A stretch of DNA of 64,000 bases from Paraprevotella clara YIT 11840 (GCF_000233955.1 NZ_JH376591.1:62001-126000), one strand, 5' to 3'; counted from the first letter of the stretch, positions 8,970-19,374 are shown. The notes: generated by a model not told the origin, from the sequence alone. A program made the numbers and translations.

Positions 8970-11510
8970 ATGAATAAAATAAAGAATTATTTGCCGGATG
9001 CGTTGGCCGTGGTGTTGTTCATCGCGATAGGCTTTTTGTATTTTTTCCAGCCGGTGACCGAGGGACTGGTTCTTACGGGACATGATCATAGCGGAGGTAT
9101 CGGTGCGGGAGTAGAGATGCAAGAATATCAGAAACGCACGGGAGAACGCACCCGTTGGACGAATGCTCTGTTTTCAGGAATGCCTACTTATCAGATGGCG
9201 CCGAGTTATGATTCTATCGACACGTTGGTGGGATTACAGAAAATCTACCAGTTGGGTATGACCGGTGTGGTTATGTATGTCTTCGTCATGCTGCTGGGCT
9301 TCTACATCTTGCTTCGTGCATTCGATTTCAAGGTTTGGATGGCGGCGTTGGGCGCTGTGCTGTGGGCCTTTTCTTCTTACTTCTTTATTATAATAGGTGC
9401 CGGGCATATTTGGAAAGTCATGGCTTTAGCTTACATTCCGCCCACGATAGCCGGTTTGGTGTTATGTTACCGTGGTAAATATTTGTGGGGTGGGGTAGTA
9501 ACGGCTTTCTTCCTGGCTTTGCAAATCATGTCCAACCATGTGCAGATGAGTTACTACTTCTTGCCGGTAATGGGATTGATGGCTTTGGCTTATCTGATTC
9601 GGGCTGTGAAGGAAAAGAAATTGGCCGGTTGGTGTAAGGCTACCGGAATGTTGATTGTGGCCGGTCTCATCGGAGTGTCCATCAATTCGTCCAATCTTTA
9701 TCATACTTACCAATATAGTAAGGAAAGCATGCGGGGAAAGAGCGAATTGACGTACAAGAACAAACAGAATCCCGGAAACCAGACGAAAGACGGACTGGAG
9801 CGCGATTACATCACGCAGTGGAGCTACGGTATCGGGGAGACATGGTCGTTGCTTGTGCCCAATGTAAAGGGAGGGGCTTCTTTACCATTGACTGCCAGTG
9901 AGAAAGCTATGGAGAAAGCTAATCCGCAGTACACGCCAGTCTATCAGGCTCTGACTCAATATTGGGGCGAACAGCCGGGAACGAGTGGGCCGGTGTATGT
10001 AGGCGCCTTCGTACTGATGCTGTTTGTCTTGAGTTTGTTCGTGGTGAAAGGACCGATGAAATGGTGCCTGTTGGTGCTTACCGTCTTTTCCGTTATGTTG
10101 TCGTGGGGGCGTAATTTCATGGGACTTACGGATTTCTTTCTCGACTATGTTCCGATGTATGACAAGTTCCGTGCCGTGGCGTCCATATTGGTGGTGGCAG
10201 AGTTTACGATTCCGTTGTTGGCCATGCTGGGATTGAAAACGGTTTTGGAACAACCGGAAGTATTGAAAGCCAAGTTGAAATATGTGTATATAAGCTTTGC
10301 CCTGACCGGTGGCTTTGCATTGCTGTTTGCTTTGATGCCCGATGTCTTTTTCGGAAACTATATTTCGTCGTCCGAGATGGCGATGTTACAGGATGCGGCA
10401 GGAAAAGGCTATATTCCACAGGATATGTTGGGCGGTATCCTCGGTAATTTGCATGATATGCGTAAGGCGGTGGTTGTGGCCGATTCTTGGCGCAGTTTCA
10501 TCATCGTGGCGATAGGGCTGTTGTTGTTGTTGGCTTATAATGCTCGGAAAATCGGTGGAGGAGTGTTGGTTTGTGCCGTGTTTGTGCTTTGTCTGTTTGA
10601 TTTGTGGCAAGTGGATAAGCGTTATCTGAACGACGGAATGTTCAGCGAACCGCTACAGACGGTGAATACGGTGGCTAAGACCCAGACCGATGAAATGATT
10701 CTGCAAGACCCGGATAAGTATTATCGTGTGATGAATTTGGCGGGAAGCCCGTTCAACGAAAACAGAACATCTTATTATCATAAGAGTATCGGAGGTTATC
10801 ATGCAGCCAAACTTCGGCGTTATCAGGAGATGATAGAAGAACATATCGCTCCGGAAATGGGACGCTTTGCCCGTGCTGCCGCAGCTACGCAGGGCGATTT
10901 GACTCGGGTGGACGGCGATACGATCTTTCCGGTGTTGAATATGCTTAATGTAAAATATGCCATAATGGGGCAAGAAGGCGGAGAGACTTTCCCGGTGCCT
11001 AACCCCCATGCTTACGGTAACGGGTGGTTTGTAAAAGACGTGCGTTATGTAGCCAATGCAGACGAGGAGATTTTAGGCTTGCATCAGGTGAATCCGAAAG
11101 AAACGGCTTTGGTGGCTGAAAAATATAAAGATGTATTGGGGGGGACGGAAGGCCGACAGCCGGTAGACTCACTGTCAACGGTGAAATTGACTGCTTACGA
11201 TGCTAATGCTTTGACGTATGAAGTCAATTCACCAAACGGCGGAGTCGTTGTATTCTCGGAAATTTATTATCCCGGTTGGCAGGCTACGGTAGACGGTCAG
11301 CCTGTAGAAATAGCTTGTGCCGATTACATCTTGCGTGCCATCAAAGTCGGTCCCGGGAAACATACGGTGGATTTCAAATTCGATCCGAAGAGTCTGCATG
11401 TGACAGAGACAGTAGCTAATGTGTCGTTAGTGGTATTGATGCTGGTGTTTTTGGGCTTGGCCGGATGTGCCATAGTGCGTAACCGTAGACGGGAGCATCG
11501 CGAAGTTTAA
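8970..11510 (+). CDS. YfhO family multi-pass membrane protein
   Basis: The open frame extends upstream into rpsO, but the ATG at 8970 lies after the rpsO terminator, and MNKIKNYLPDALAVVLFIAIG is a natural membrane start, so that start is chosen (846 residues). The protein has many hydrophobic helices through about residue 560 and again at the C-terminus (VSLVVLMLVFLGLAGCAIV). Between them lies a large periplasmic beta-rich domain with GGVVVFSEIYYPGWQATVDGQPV, the segment typical of YfhO proteins. Gram-positive relatives are linked to glycosylation of cell-envelope polymers. Function in Bacteroidetes is unknown, so a role in glycan transfer is only inferred. It has its own strong terminator. 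Confidence 0.88.
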   Translation: MNKIKNYLPDALAVVLFIAIGFLYFFQPVTEGLVLTGHDHSGGIGAGVEMQEYQKRTGERTRWTNALFSGMPTYQMAPSYDSIDTLVGLQKIYQLGMTGVVMYVFVMLLGFYILLRAFDFKVWMAALGAVLWAFSSYFFIIIGAGHIWKVMALAYIPPTIAGLVLCYRGKYLWGGVVTAFFLALQIMSNHVQMSYYFLPVMGLMALAYLIRAVKEKKLAGWCKATGMLIVAGLIGVSINSSNLYHTYQYSKESMRGKSELTYKNKQNPGNQTKDGLERDYITQWSYGIGETWSLLVPNVKGGASLPLTASEKAMEKANPQYTPVYQALTQYWGEQPGTSGPVYVGAFVLMLFVLSLFVVKGPMKWCLLVLTVFSVMLSWGRNFMGLTDFFLDYVPMYDKFRAVASILVVAEFTIPLLAMLGLKTVLEQPEVLKAKLKYVYISFALTGGFALLFALMPDVFFGNYISSSEMAMLQDAAGKGYIPQDMLGGILGNLHDMRKAVVVADSWRSFIIVAIGLLLLLAYNARKIGGGVLVCAVFVLCLFDLWQVDKRYLNDGMFSEPLQTVNTVAKTQTDEMILQDPDKYYRVMNLAGSPFNENRTSYYHKSIGGYHAAKLRRYQEMIEEHIAPEMGRFARAAAATQGDLTRVDGDTIFPVLNMLNVKYAIMGQEGGETFPVPNPHAYGNGWFVKDVRYVANADEEILGLHQVNPKETALVAEKYKDVLGGTEGRQPVDSLSTVKLTAYDANALTYEVNSPNGGVVVFSEIYYPGWQATVDGQPVEIACADYILRAIKVGPGKHTVDFKFDPKSLHVTETVANVSLVVLMLVFLGLAGCAIVRNRRREHREV

Positions 11511-11534
11511 CTTCGGTGGGTATAATTTCTATCG

Positions 11535-11570
11535 GTCGGGCCTGCGAAACCAATATTTCGCAGGCCCGAC
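11535..11570 (+). terminator. Terminator of the yfhO-like gene
   Basis: A perfect 15-base stem (GTCGGGCCTGCGAAA at 11535-11549 with its complement at 11556-11570) has a six-base loop, 25 bases after the stop. A T-tract is weak. Confidence 0.75.
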
Positions 11571-11847
11571 TTGTGAATAGACAAATGCTGAATGTTATAT
11601 TGGGTGCCCTGCTATATTTTTATGTGTATTATTGCAATTCTGCATGTTTGTGAAATATCCAAGATTATAAATTGTATATTTATACTGAATATACATCATC
11701 TTAAGCAAAAAACTGCATATTCTTTTGTTTTTATAAAATTTAAATATAATTTTGCAACTCAGTTCAAGGATAATTTTAATCCTGAAAAGCTTGCAAGATT
11801 AAAGAAAAGAGTTAATTTATTAATATATTCATTTTAAAATTGATCGT
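11571..11847 (+). promoter_or_regulatory. AT-rich leader with a strong promoter for the Ig-like secreted protein
   Basis: No gene is supported. TTTTG at 11723-11727 and TAATTTTG at 11747-11754, 19 bases apart, form a good Bacteroidetes promoter. The start site would be near 11761, giving a leader of about 87 bases. An 81-codon open frame crosses the promoter and is disregarded. Confidence 0.65.
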
Positions 11848-14800
11848 ATGAGAGAGAAACTTTACACGAAATGGAAGGGAGGCCTGAATAGGCTTTGTTT
11901 TCTTCTTATGTGTTTTTGTTGGACTACGGTTCAGTCATGGGCCGTTGGTGAAGATTTACATTTAACCATTGAAAATGGTAAGACGTATGAATTTGAAGCT
12001 TTCAACAGTTATTATCTTACTTATGTAGCCACGGCTAACGGACAATTATCATTGTATCAAACCGGTGGAGACTTTTGTCGTCAGTATACAGATAACACTT
12101 TTGAAACGGAATTGCCTTCTACCCCTCAGTATGTTAATGAGGGAAAACTTGTAGAAGTGAAGGTTGAGTCAGGTAAGACTTATTATTTCTTGACTCGAGG
12201 TTTAAGTAAAGGAGAACTGACCGTTACTTTCGGAGAAAAAGCAACTCCACTTGAATTACTTTCGCTCTCCAAAGAAGAGGGAACGACATTGAATCTTTCT
12301 ATTGATACCCTCTTAGGCTTCACTTTCAATAGAATGGTAAAAGTAGGAAATTGCACATTGTCTTCCGGGTCGGTAATCGGAAACTTGACCGCTTCGACGC
12401 ATGATTATGGTTTCACCGTTTCCATTAAAGATGTGTTGTATAAATGGTTGAAGGAGGGTAATGTAAAAGCCGGAGATGAAGTCGTTTTGACTGTAACTGG
12501 ATTATGTAATGCCAATGACGAGAGCGACAAATACAATGGTAATGGCGTGCTGACGGTGAAATATATTGCAGGAGCGTTGCCTGCCGAGCTGGTTAGCGTT
12601 GCGAACTCACCCGAAGAGATGAATTTCCTGTCTTATTACCTGCCTACTGATGAAAGGGGGTTGGTTACTTTGACTTTCAACCGTTCGATGGGCGAAGATG
12701 CTACGGCAAAATTATTCTATGGCGATATAGAAGGTTCAAATGTCTATACGGAAAGTCTTCCGGTGAAGGTGAAAGATACTCAGTTGATTGTAGACCTCCG
12801 TGGAAAACGTCGTTTGCCATCTGATATGTTACCGAATGCCAGTGCTGATGTGTGGGAACAGTATAAAACCATTTCCTTAAAGGTTAGCAATGTGAGGGAC
12901 GCGGAAGGAAATTATGCCATGTCTACCTCTCAGGGTACCACAGGTTCGTATGCTTTTAATTATACAATAGAAGCTGTTGAGTTTGATATCGCTCGTCAGT
13001 TTACACCAGATGAAGGCACATCTTTGGATGATTATCCGACAATAGAACTTTGGATTCGGGAAGACGATTCGTTTACTTATGAGGGTGTAGATTTCACTTA
13101 TAGCGTGAATGGAAAACCTGAGACGGTATTTGTACCCATCAGCCAGATTACGAAAAAAGACTCTCCAGACGGAGATGGTGTACTATTGACGATTCCGGTG
13201 CCGAATAAAGCGGCGGATGAGAATTCAGATGTCGTAGTTTCTTTGAATAATTTGAAAGCGGCCGATGGTGCGGATTATTCAGAAGATTTTACGATAATAT
13301 ATAAAACGTCAGGAAAGAGTATGGCAGGGCTTGAGATAGAATCTGTGTCTCCTGCTGATGGAGCAGCTATCGCGGCTTTAGAAGCTGGTTCGTTTCTGGA
13401 ATTGTCTACCAATATGAATGATCGTGTAGGATATGTATGGTTTAGAATAGATGACCAGAACCCGAAGGATCCTGATCAGGCTTGTGTTAAGACGATGACA
13501 TCGATGAAGAAAGAGACGGTTGAGGGAAAAGTTTCTTTCCGGACAGAAATAATTCGTAGTGTGACTTTCTTTGAAGGGCATACTTATAAAGTTACTTTCA
13601 ATGCTTATGCTTCGGAGAGCGATTATCAGCACGGTGCAGATGCTCTTGGTGTTATGACTGTGACTTACACTGGTACAACTCCGGAATTTAAGTTTAGTCC
13701 GGTTAAGTTTGTAGGAATAACGCCGGATCCTGATTATACTGTAATTTCAGACGTAAGCCAGAATGAATTTACGTTGACTTTTGACGGTCCTGTAGTATTG
13801 AATCATGAAAATGCTTTTGTAGTATACGGTCAGGGAATGAATTATCCATTTGAAAGTATCGAGTCGAATGAAGACGGTACGGAATGGACGGTAAAGGCAT
13901 CCTTGGAAAAATTAATGGAAATGGGTATGATGCCTCGATTGTCTATGAGCTTTATGCCGGTGGATAAAGACGGAATGTTAGTTGAAGGTAATGCCGGTAA
14001 AGATGCGACAAGTTATTTGAATTTTGCCTATGATTGTACGATTGGTATACCAGATTTGCAAGTGAGTCCGGAAAGCGGTTCTAAAGTGGAAAGTTTGAAA
14101 GAGATCATAGTAGGATGTAAAGATATCATGGACGACAATGGTGAGGTGATATTTCAAGGTGGTATCAGCGAATCTTATATGGCGGCCGAAAAGATCATTT
14201 TGTATAAGAACGGACGTGAGCCGGTTGCAACGGTAACGAGTATCGAACCTATTATACCGGAGGACCAAGAGGATAATTACTTCTATGTTCCTGTGGAAAT
14301 GAAATTAACATTGGATACTGAAATTACAGATAACGGTAATTATCGTTTGCACATTCCTGCCAACTACTTTATATTGGGAACAGGTATGTCTAATGTAAAC
14401 AGTAAAGAAACAAGTGTGCTGTATACTATCGACCAGCCGATTAAGATAACGGTTACGCCAGAGAATAACTCTACGGTAGAAAGCCTGAAAGAAATTACTA
14501 TCGAATGTGAATCAGGTATAGATGTGCCGAGTATGGGTACAATTCAATTATTGAATGCTCAGAATGAGGTGGTAGCTTCGGCAACGGGTGAGGATTGCGA
14601 ATTGTTGTTACCCGAAGGTGCCGGTCCTTGGGATCCTTATACTGGTGTGACAATTAAATTGGATCAAGAGGTGACAGAGAAAGGTACATATAAGTTGGTT
14701 ATTCCTGAAGGATTCTTCTATTTGGGTGAAAACTATGAAAATTCGGACGAAATGACGTTTACTTATTCGATTAATGCCAGTGGTATTCATTCGATTGGTA

Positions 14801-14931
14801 CTGAGTCTAAGGGAGTAGTCGTTTATACTGTAGACGGTAAATTTATCTTAAAGTCGAGCGATGCCAAAGACGTGAAGAATCTGAAGAAAGGTTTGTACAT
14901 TGTGAACGGTAAGAAGATGATGGTAAAATAA
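11848..14931 (+). CDS. Large secreted Ig-like repeat protein with Por/type IX-like C-terminal tail
   Basis: The function of this 1027-residue protein is not recognised. The N-terminus has a signal-like segment (LCFLLMCFCWTTVQSWA, residues about 17-33). The rest is beta-rich with several SbsA/Ig-like modules. Two related modules start with PESGSKVESLKEIIV and PENNSTVESLKEITI near residues 740 and 870, and an earlier one starts with SPADGAAIAALEAGS. There are no catalytic motifs. The last 45 residues (VVYTVDGKFIL ... NLKKGLYIVNGKKMMVK) are a sorting tail. The same Ig-like type occurs in the 1263-residue Omp28 protein at 25340-29131, so the two are probably surface proteins of one functional group. 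It is followed by an M6 protease gene in the same direction. Confidence 0.8.
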   Translation: MREKLYTKWKGGLNRLCFLLMCFCWTTVQSWAVGEDLHLTIENGKTYEFEAFNSYYLTYVATANGQLSLYQTGGDFCRQYTDNTFETELPSTPQYVNEGKLVEVKVESGKTYYFLTRGLSKGELTVTFGEKATPLELLSLSKEEGTTLNLSIDTLLGFTFNRMVKVGNCTLSSGSVIGNLTASTHDYGFTVSIKDVLYKWLKEGNVKAGDEVVLTVTGLCNANDESDKYNGNGVLTVKYIAGALPAELVSVANSPEEMNFLSYYLPTDERGLVTLTFNRSMGEDATAKLFYGDIEGSNVYTESLPVKVKDTQLIVDLRGKRRLPSDMLPNASADVWEQYKTISLKVSNVRDAEGNYAMSTSQGTTGSYAFNYTIEAVEFDIARQFTPDEGTSLDDYPTIELWIREDDSFTYEGVDFTYSVNGKPETVFVPISQITKKDSPDGDGVLLTIPVPNKAADENSDVVVSLNNLKAADGADYSEDFTIIYKTSGKSMAGLEIESVSPADGAAIAALEAGSFLELSTNMNDRVGYVWFRIDDQNPKDPDQACVKTMTSMKKETVEGKVSFRTEIIRSVTFFEGHTYKVTFNAYASESDYQHGADALGVMTVTYTGTTPEFKFSPVKFVGITPDPDYTVISDVSQNEFTLTFDGPVVLNHENAFVVYGQGMNYPFESIESNEDGTEWTVKASLEKLMEMGMMPRLSMSFMPVDKDGMLVEGNAGKDATSYLNFAYDCTIGIPDLQVSPESGSKVESLKEIIVGCKDIMDDNGEVIFQGGISESYMAAEKIILYKNGREPVATVTSIEPIIPEDQEDNYFYVPVEMKLTLDTEITDNGNYRLHIPANYFILGTGMSNVNSKETSVLYTIDQPIKITVTPENNSTVESLKEITIECESGIDVPSMGTIQLLNAQNEVVASATGEDCELLLPEGAGPWDPYTGVTIKLDQEVTEKGTYKLVIPEGFFYLGENYENSDEMTFTYSINASGIHSIGTESKGVVVYTVDGKFILKSSDAKDVKNLKKGLYIVNGKKMMVK

Positions 14932-14969
14932 TCTAAAGCCGACGATTTAAGAAAATCATTGTAAATATG

Positions 14970-15009
14970 GAAAGGGAGAGAAGAGGCGAACGTCTGTTTT
15001 CTCCTTTTC
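14970..15009 (+). terminator. Probable terminator after the Ig-like protein gene
   Basis: GAAAGGGAGAGAA at 14970-14982 pairs with TTTTCTCCTTTTC at 14997-15009 (13 pairs including two G-U). A T-rich stretch follows, 38 bases after the stop. Confidence 0.55.
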
Positions 15010-15088
15010 TATTCTTTCACAGTGAGATTCGGAAAATTGTTGTGTCTTTGTTAATAGAAATAAATTACTTATTGCTAAAAAATATCTT

Positions 15089-16870
15089 ATGAAGAAGTTT
15101 TTATGTTCGATGTATTTAGCTTTGTCCTTGTCCGGGACATTGCAGGCTATTCCGGTTTGGCCGGAACCTTTTCAGGTACAACAGGCTGATGGTACGATAT
15201 TGACATTGAATCCGCGCGGAGACGAATGGTTTTCTTATTTTGAGACTACAGATGGTTTTCGGGTTATAAAGGATGAGGCAGGAAACTATGTGTATACCTT
15301 ATGGGGAGCGGATGGTAAGAGTGCGTTGCCGACGAGAATCATAGCGCACGACCCTTTAAGCCGCGAGGTGGAAGAAAGGGAATTTCTGAAGAATTATCCG
15401 AAAGATGAGCAGGAAAAGATACATACTCGTGCCTTTGAAATTCGGAATCAATCAAATGCACAACAACGTATCGGAGAGATGACAACACATACGGGGGCTC
15501 CTTCGATTCCGGTGATATTAGTACAGTTTGCCGATACCAAATTAACAGAGACAGACCCTAAAACCGGATATGAAGAGCGTTTGTGTCGTCCAGCTACCCA
15601 AGAAGAGGTGGAAGTTGGAAAAGGATCTGCTTATCAGTATTTTGTAGATCAGAGCTTAGGAAAGTTTACTCCTAATTTTGTTGTGATTGGTCCGGTTACC
15701 TTGGAATCAGGGTATGCTGTGTATGGAACAGATGTGAATGGTCAAGATGCAAATGTCGGTCAGATGATTGTAGAGGCGATACAAAAGGCTGTGGCGACAG
15801 ACGAAATATCCGATTGGTCTGTGTTCGATAATGACAAAGACGGTTTGGTGGATGCTGTTTATGTGATTTATGCAGGAGAAGGCCAGCATGCGCTTCCCAT
15901 GCAGACAGATTTAATTTGGCCTCATACTTTCCAAATTGAGAATCGGGGATTGGAACTTCCGGAAGCAGATGGAGTAAAGTTTAATCAATATTCATGCAGC
16001 AGTGAGATGATGAGAGGAAAAGTGGAAGGATTCGGAACCTTTTGCCATGAGTTCAGTCATTGTTTGGGATTGCCGGACTTTTATCGTACTGATGGGCAGT
16101 CTTCTTCGGTGTTCACAATGGAATCCTGGTCGTTGATGGATTATGGGTCGTATACCGATGATAGCTTCAGGCCTATTGGCTATCGTGCGTTGGAAAAGGC
16201 TTATATGGGTTGGATTACACCGATAGAATTGACGGAGGCTACGACGGTAAAAGACTGGAAGAGTACGGATCGCGGAGGGACTGGATTGAAAATAGTAAAT
16301 AATGTAGAGAGTTCCGAATATTACATAGTGGAGACAATAGATGAAAGCGGGTGGAATAAAGGAGCTTTTGGACACGGTTTGTTGATTAGTTATGTTTTTT
16401 TGAGGTCTATGGAGCCTTGGTATAATAATACGGTAAACAATACGAATCCTCCCCGAGTGTCGATTGTTGGAGCAGATAATGATTTGACGACTTTGATAAC
16501 TGGTGTAAATGAAGATAAGTATTATTCAAGTTTGGCGGGGGATACTTATCCTTCCCCTAACGGAAACGATGAATTTACAGATTCTTCTACACCGGCAGCT
16601 ACGGTTCAAGTGGGTTTCTTGGGTTTGCAAAAACCATTGACTCATATTTCATACGATCGGGCAAAAGGTACGGTATCATTTGATTTTATGGGAGGAAGTG
16701 AGGATAATATTTTGACAGGTGTTGTCGCCGCGAAGAATACTGCAACCGTTTCGGAGGGATATTATCGTCTGGATGGAGTATGGTTGGGAACAGAGAAGCC
16801 TGAGATTCCTGGAATTTATTTACAGCGGGATGTACATGGCGAAATGAGAAAGATTATTGTCGAAAGATAA
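15089..16870 (+). CDS. Secreted M6 family (immune inhibitor A-like) zinc metalloprotease
   Basis: The 593-residue protein has a signal peptide (MKKFLCSMYLALSLSGTLQA). An N-terminal propeptide-like region follows, then an M6 catalytic domain from about residue 130. HEFSHCLGLPD at 320-330 supplies the zinc ligands H320 and H324, the catalytic E321 and D330 of the HExxHxxGxxD pattern. Upstream, FDNDKDGLVDAVYVIYAGEG is also typical of M6 enzymes. The end (YYRLDGVWLG ... PGIYLQRDVHGEMRKIIV) resembles a variant sorting tail. Relatives degrade host proteins. Here it converges on the SusCD-peptidase operon, which suggests a shared role in using extracellular protein (inference). Confidence 0.9.
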   Translation: MKKFLCSMYLALSLSGTLQAIPVWPEPFQVQQADGTILTLNPRGDEWFSYFETTDGFRVIKDEAGNYVYTLWGADGKSALPTRIIAHDPLSREVEEREFLKNYPKDEQEKIHTRAFEIRNQSNAQQRIGEMTTHTGAPSIPVILVQFADTKLTETDPKTGYEERLCRPATQEEVEVGKGSAYQYFVDQSLGKFTPNFVVIGPVTLESGYAVYGTDVNGQDANVGQMIVEAIQKAVATDEISDWSVFDNDKDGLVDAVYVIYAGEGQHALPMQTDLIWPHTFQIENRGLELPEADGVKFNQYSCSSEMMRGKVEGFGTFCHEFSHCLGLPDFYRTDGQSSSVFTMESWSLMDYGSYTDDSFRPIGYRALEKAYMGWITPIELTEATTVKDWKSTDRGGTGLKIVNNVESSEYYIVETIDESGWNKGAFGHGLLISYVFLRSMEPWYNNTVNNTNPPRVSIVGADNDLTTLITGVNEDKYYSSLAGDTYPSPNGNDEFTDSSTPAATVQVGFLGLQKPLTHISYDRAKGTVSFDFMGGSEDNILTGVVAAKNTATVSEGYYRLDGVWLGTEKPEIPGIYLQRDVHGEMRKIIVER

Positions 16871-16896
16871 CAAATCACAGTATCAGAATACAAATG

Positions 16897-16926
16897 AATC
16901 CCGTACAGTCTATACTGCACGGGATT
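16897..16926. terminator. Bidirectional terminator between the M6 protease and BACON genes
   Basis: AATCCCGT pairs with ACGGGATT, continued inward by CAGT/ACTG after one mismatch. T-rich sequence follows on the plus side. It lies between converging stops. Confidence 0.7.
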
Positions 16927-16960
16927 TATTATATTATTTTTTTCGAAGTACAGAAATAGT

Positions 16961-18007
16961 TTAGCGTTTCAGATTAAGATCATAGAACTGTTCCACTGTT
17001 CCCTTTTTCTCTCCGGATAAGGTATAAGCGGTAAAAGCAATGCCTTTCATTATCTTGCCGTCTGTAAAAGTACTGTCTCCTTCGAATCTGCATACAAATG
17101 CTTCTTCTTCATTCCAATCTGGAGTACATGTATAATTCAATATTTTATCTTCATTTTCAGAACTATAAATAGTTTTATCTTCATTCATTCCGAAAAGATA
17201 GAAGCGGTAAGAGGCACCGTTTAGTGCATGTGTACCTAAATCCTGATGGGTCGGGATACTGAATGTCTGTCCGTCTGTGTTAGCATTAATGGTCACTCCT
17301 TCATATAATCCAGTCAGGCTGACCTGATTTCCATTTCGTGTAATATTAATGGGTTGACTTACTGTTTCGCCTCGTCGATTGAGGTAAGTTGCCGTCCATT
17401 GTCCTATGAAGTCATCAATATCGTATTGGCGCAGTTCAACCTTGTATTGTTTGTCCATTTCTTCGCAATAGATTGTTGCATAGGCACGGCGGGGTTGTCC
17501 CGTAGTATTAGGAGCCAGAATGAAGTTGATACCTTTGTCTGTGAATGTGTAACTAATCCATTGTGCTGAGGGAGTCACATGATAATTAAAGGCTGATTCT
17601 ACGGTATAAGACAGAGTTACTTCTTCATCGGTGGCATATAAGACGTTGTTGTTGTCTACCCGGAAATAAGCACCGTATTGCGTTACTGGAACTTTTTGTA
17701 CTCCGCCCTTAGCAGAAGTGATAGTAATGACGGCAGTACGGCCCTCCAGATTCTTGTTGATAGAAGCGTTGATGATTACACTGTCATTTCGGCATTCGGT
17801 TGTACACCAAGTTGCTGAAGATTCAGCGGTAAAGTCGCCAGAGTTTGATACTACGATGTAACCGGTGGATGGGGTCGCACGGAAGATGACTTCAGATTTG
17901 ATTACTGTGAAAGCTTCTGTTTCGTCATCGTTGCTACATCCGGTACCTGTCAAACAGGCTACCGGAATGAGCAAATATGCAATGTATTTCTTCATTGTAA
18001 ATGTCAT
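16961..18007 (-). CDS. BACON domain lipoprotein of the SusCD-peptidase operon
   Basis: The 348-codon frame starts at an ATG overlapping the stop of the upstream gene by four bases. A second ATG four codons later (17995) gives the better lipoprotein signal MKKYIAYLLIPVACLTGTGC. Residues about 40-105 and 105-185 look like two BACON modules (SSATWCTTECRNDSVIINAS ... VPVTQYG, then AQWISYTF ... VELRQYD), folds thought to bind glycans or mucin. The C-terminal 150 residues form an unassigned lipocalin-like beta domain. It is last in a five-gene operon. Surface exposure and ligand binding are inferred. Confidence 0.8.
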   Translation of the reverse strand: MTFTMKKYIAYLLIPVACLTGTGCSNDDETEAFTVIKSEVIFRATPSTGYIVVSNSGDFTAESSATWCTTECRNDSVIINASINKNLEGRTAVITITSAKGGVQKVPVTQYGAYFRVDNNNVLYATDEEVTLSYTVESAFNYHVTPSAQWISYTFTDKGINFILAPNTTGQPRRAYATIYCEEMDKQYKVELRQYDIDDFIGQWTATYLNRRGETVSQPINITRNGNQVSLTGLYEGVTINANTDGQTFSIPTHQDLGTHALNGASYRFYLFGMNEDKTIYSSENEDKILNYTCTPDWNEEEAFVCRFEGDSTFTDGKIMKGIAFTAYTLSGEKKGTVEQFYDLNLKR

Positions 18008-19362
18008 TTTTGAGTAAGAATGATGTTATTGTAGGTTTCTAATACGCCTATCTTCTCGCTGTCGCGGTTTTCTCCCTTGAAAGCATAGAAGACAAAACCG
18101 TTCAAGTCTGAACCAGATGTACGTCCGTTATCTGTAAATGAAAGTATTCGTGGTTCCATTTGTGTGGTTGTACTAACGATACCGGCTTTTTCTATCAAAT
18201 ACATCGTACCGGCTTCATCGTTCCAAGGGCACAAATGCAGGAAAGAATTAATAGATTCTCCTGTTTCTAGGGTGAGGACGACCTCTGTCAGATACTGGGT
18301 CCGGAACTCAATCATGCCTGTAATATGGTTATATAAAGCATTTAGTTTGATCTGAAGTCCACCGCATGTAACTTTAGTTTGTAGTGTATCGCTTTGTCCT
18401 ACACGACTGAAAGTAACGGTTTCGGTAGTGTCTTTTCGCCCGAAGTTATAGGTGTAAGATAAATCCCATTGATGTTCGGTATAAAACTCTATGGGTATGT
18501 AATCTGTCGGCTGGACATATTTTAGTTGGATATTGGTGTCTTCGGTACTAGTAAACGACTTGTCTGCGTTGTTCCAGATGAATTCGTCGCAAGTTATGCC
18601 GTTTACCGTTGTTGGGGCATAAAGCCGTATACCTTTGTCCGTATAAGCGAAAGAGACTTTGCGCTTGTTGATTTTACCGTTTGCATCCGTCTCGCTGAAC
18701 GTAATTACATTTTCTTGAGAATAAGCCGAGGGGATAACAGTGCTGCCATTCCGGAAACCGACCAACGTTGCATATTCCGCACTTTCGTTGCGGATGAGGT
18801 TGCAATTGGATATATAAGTATTCCAATCTGCATTATCAGCTATGCGAATCATGTGCATCACAGCACCGTGTTTTTTGCCTTTAAGCGTAATGTCATTTTG
18901 TGTGGCTGCAGTAATGACGAACTCGAAATCACCTTCGTATCCATCTGCGTCAAGAACGCCTTTAGGTTCCGACCAGTAATGAATCAACGAATTGTAGGTA
19001 CTGAATGACAGAACTGTGCTTTGATCGGCCAAAAGAGAGAATTTGGATGTGACCTGTTCACCGGCCCGGATAGAATCAGGGTCGTCCATTCCTTTTACCG
19101 ATTTGTCGGACATTATAGTTACGTTCTCTCCTTCGAAACGGAGTAGGAGTACAACCCCTCCTATATCATGATTTTCTCCGCCCGGATAGTATTCCAGCTT
19201 CCAACCGTTGGAGGCGCCGGTTAATAAGGTTTGATATTCTGACAAGGCAGACTCGATACGTTGATTTGAAGATTCTTCGAAGATGTCATCTTCGCTGAAG
19301 AAACAAGATTGCAACGAAAGGGTGAGTAAGCCCACTATACTCAATATGCTAAATCTTTTCAT
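18004..19362 (-). CDS. DUF4302 domain lipoprotein
   Basis: The 452-residue lipoprotein has a signal ending in LTLSLQSC (C20). Residues about 35-200 carry the DUF4302 pattern (IESALSEYQTLLTGASNGWKLEYYPGG). The rest is beta-rich. Family function is unknown, but DUF4302 genes commonly sit beside SusCD and a zinc-binding metallopeptidase, as here. The start is 12 bases after the peptidase stop and the stop overlaps the BACON start, so it is mid-operon. Likely a surface accessory protein of the transporter. Confidence 0.85.
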   Translation of the reverse strand: MKRFSILSIVGLLTLSLQSCFFSEDDIFEESSNQRIESALSEYQTLLTGASNGWKLEYYPGGENHDIGGVVLLLRFEGENVTIMSDKSVKGMDDPDSIRAGEQVTSKFSLLADQSTVLSFSTYNSLIHYWSEPKGVLDADGYEGDFEFVITAATQNDITLKGKKHGAVMHMIRIADNADWNTYISNCNLIRNESAEYATLVGFRNGSTVIPSAYSQENVITFSETDANGKINKRKVSFAYTDKGIRLYAPTTVNGITCDEFIWNNADKSFTSTEDTNIQLKYVQPTDYIPIEFYTEHQWDLSYTYNFGRKDTTETVTFSRVGQSDTLQTKVTCGGLQIKLNALYNHITGMIEFRTQYLTEVVLTLETGESINSFLHLCPWNDEAGTMYLIEKAGIVSTTTQMEPRILSFTDNGRTSGSDLNGFVFYAFKGENRDSEKIGVLETYNNIILTQK

Positions 19363-19374
19363 TCTTTTGTTTTA

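Noticed and set aside
11592-11837. 81-codon frame upstream of the Ig-like protein gene
   Set aside because: It spans the promoter boxes at 11723-11754 and encodes only AT-driven Ile, Phe and Lys residues.
13900-14800. Repeats in the 1027-residue protein considered as a DNA repeat or CRISPR-like array
   Set aside because: The similarity is at protein level between Ig-like modules. There is no short regular DNA repeat with spacers.
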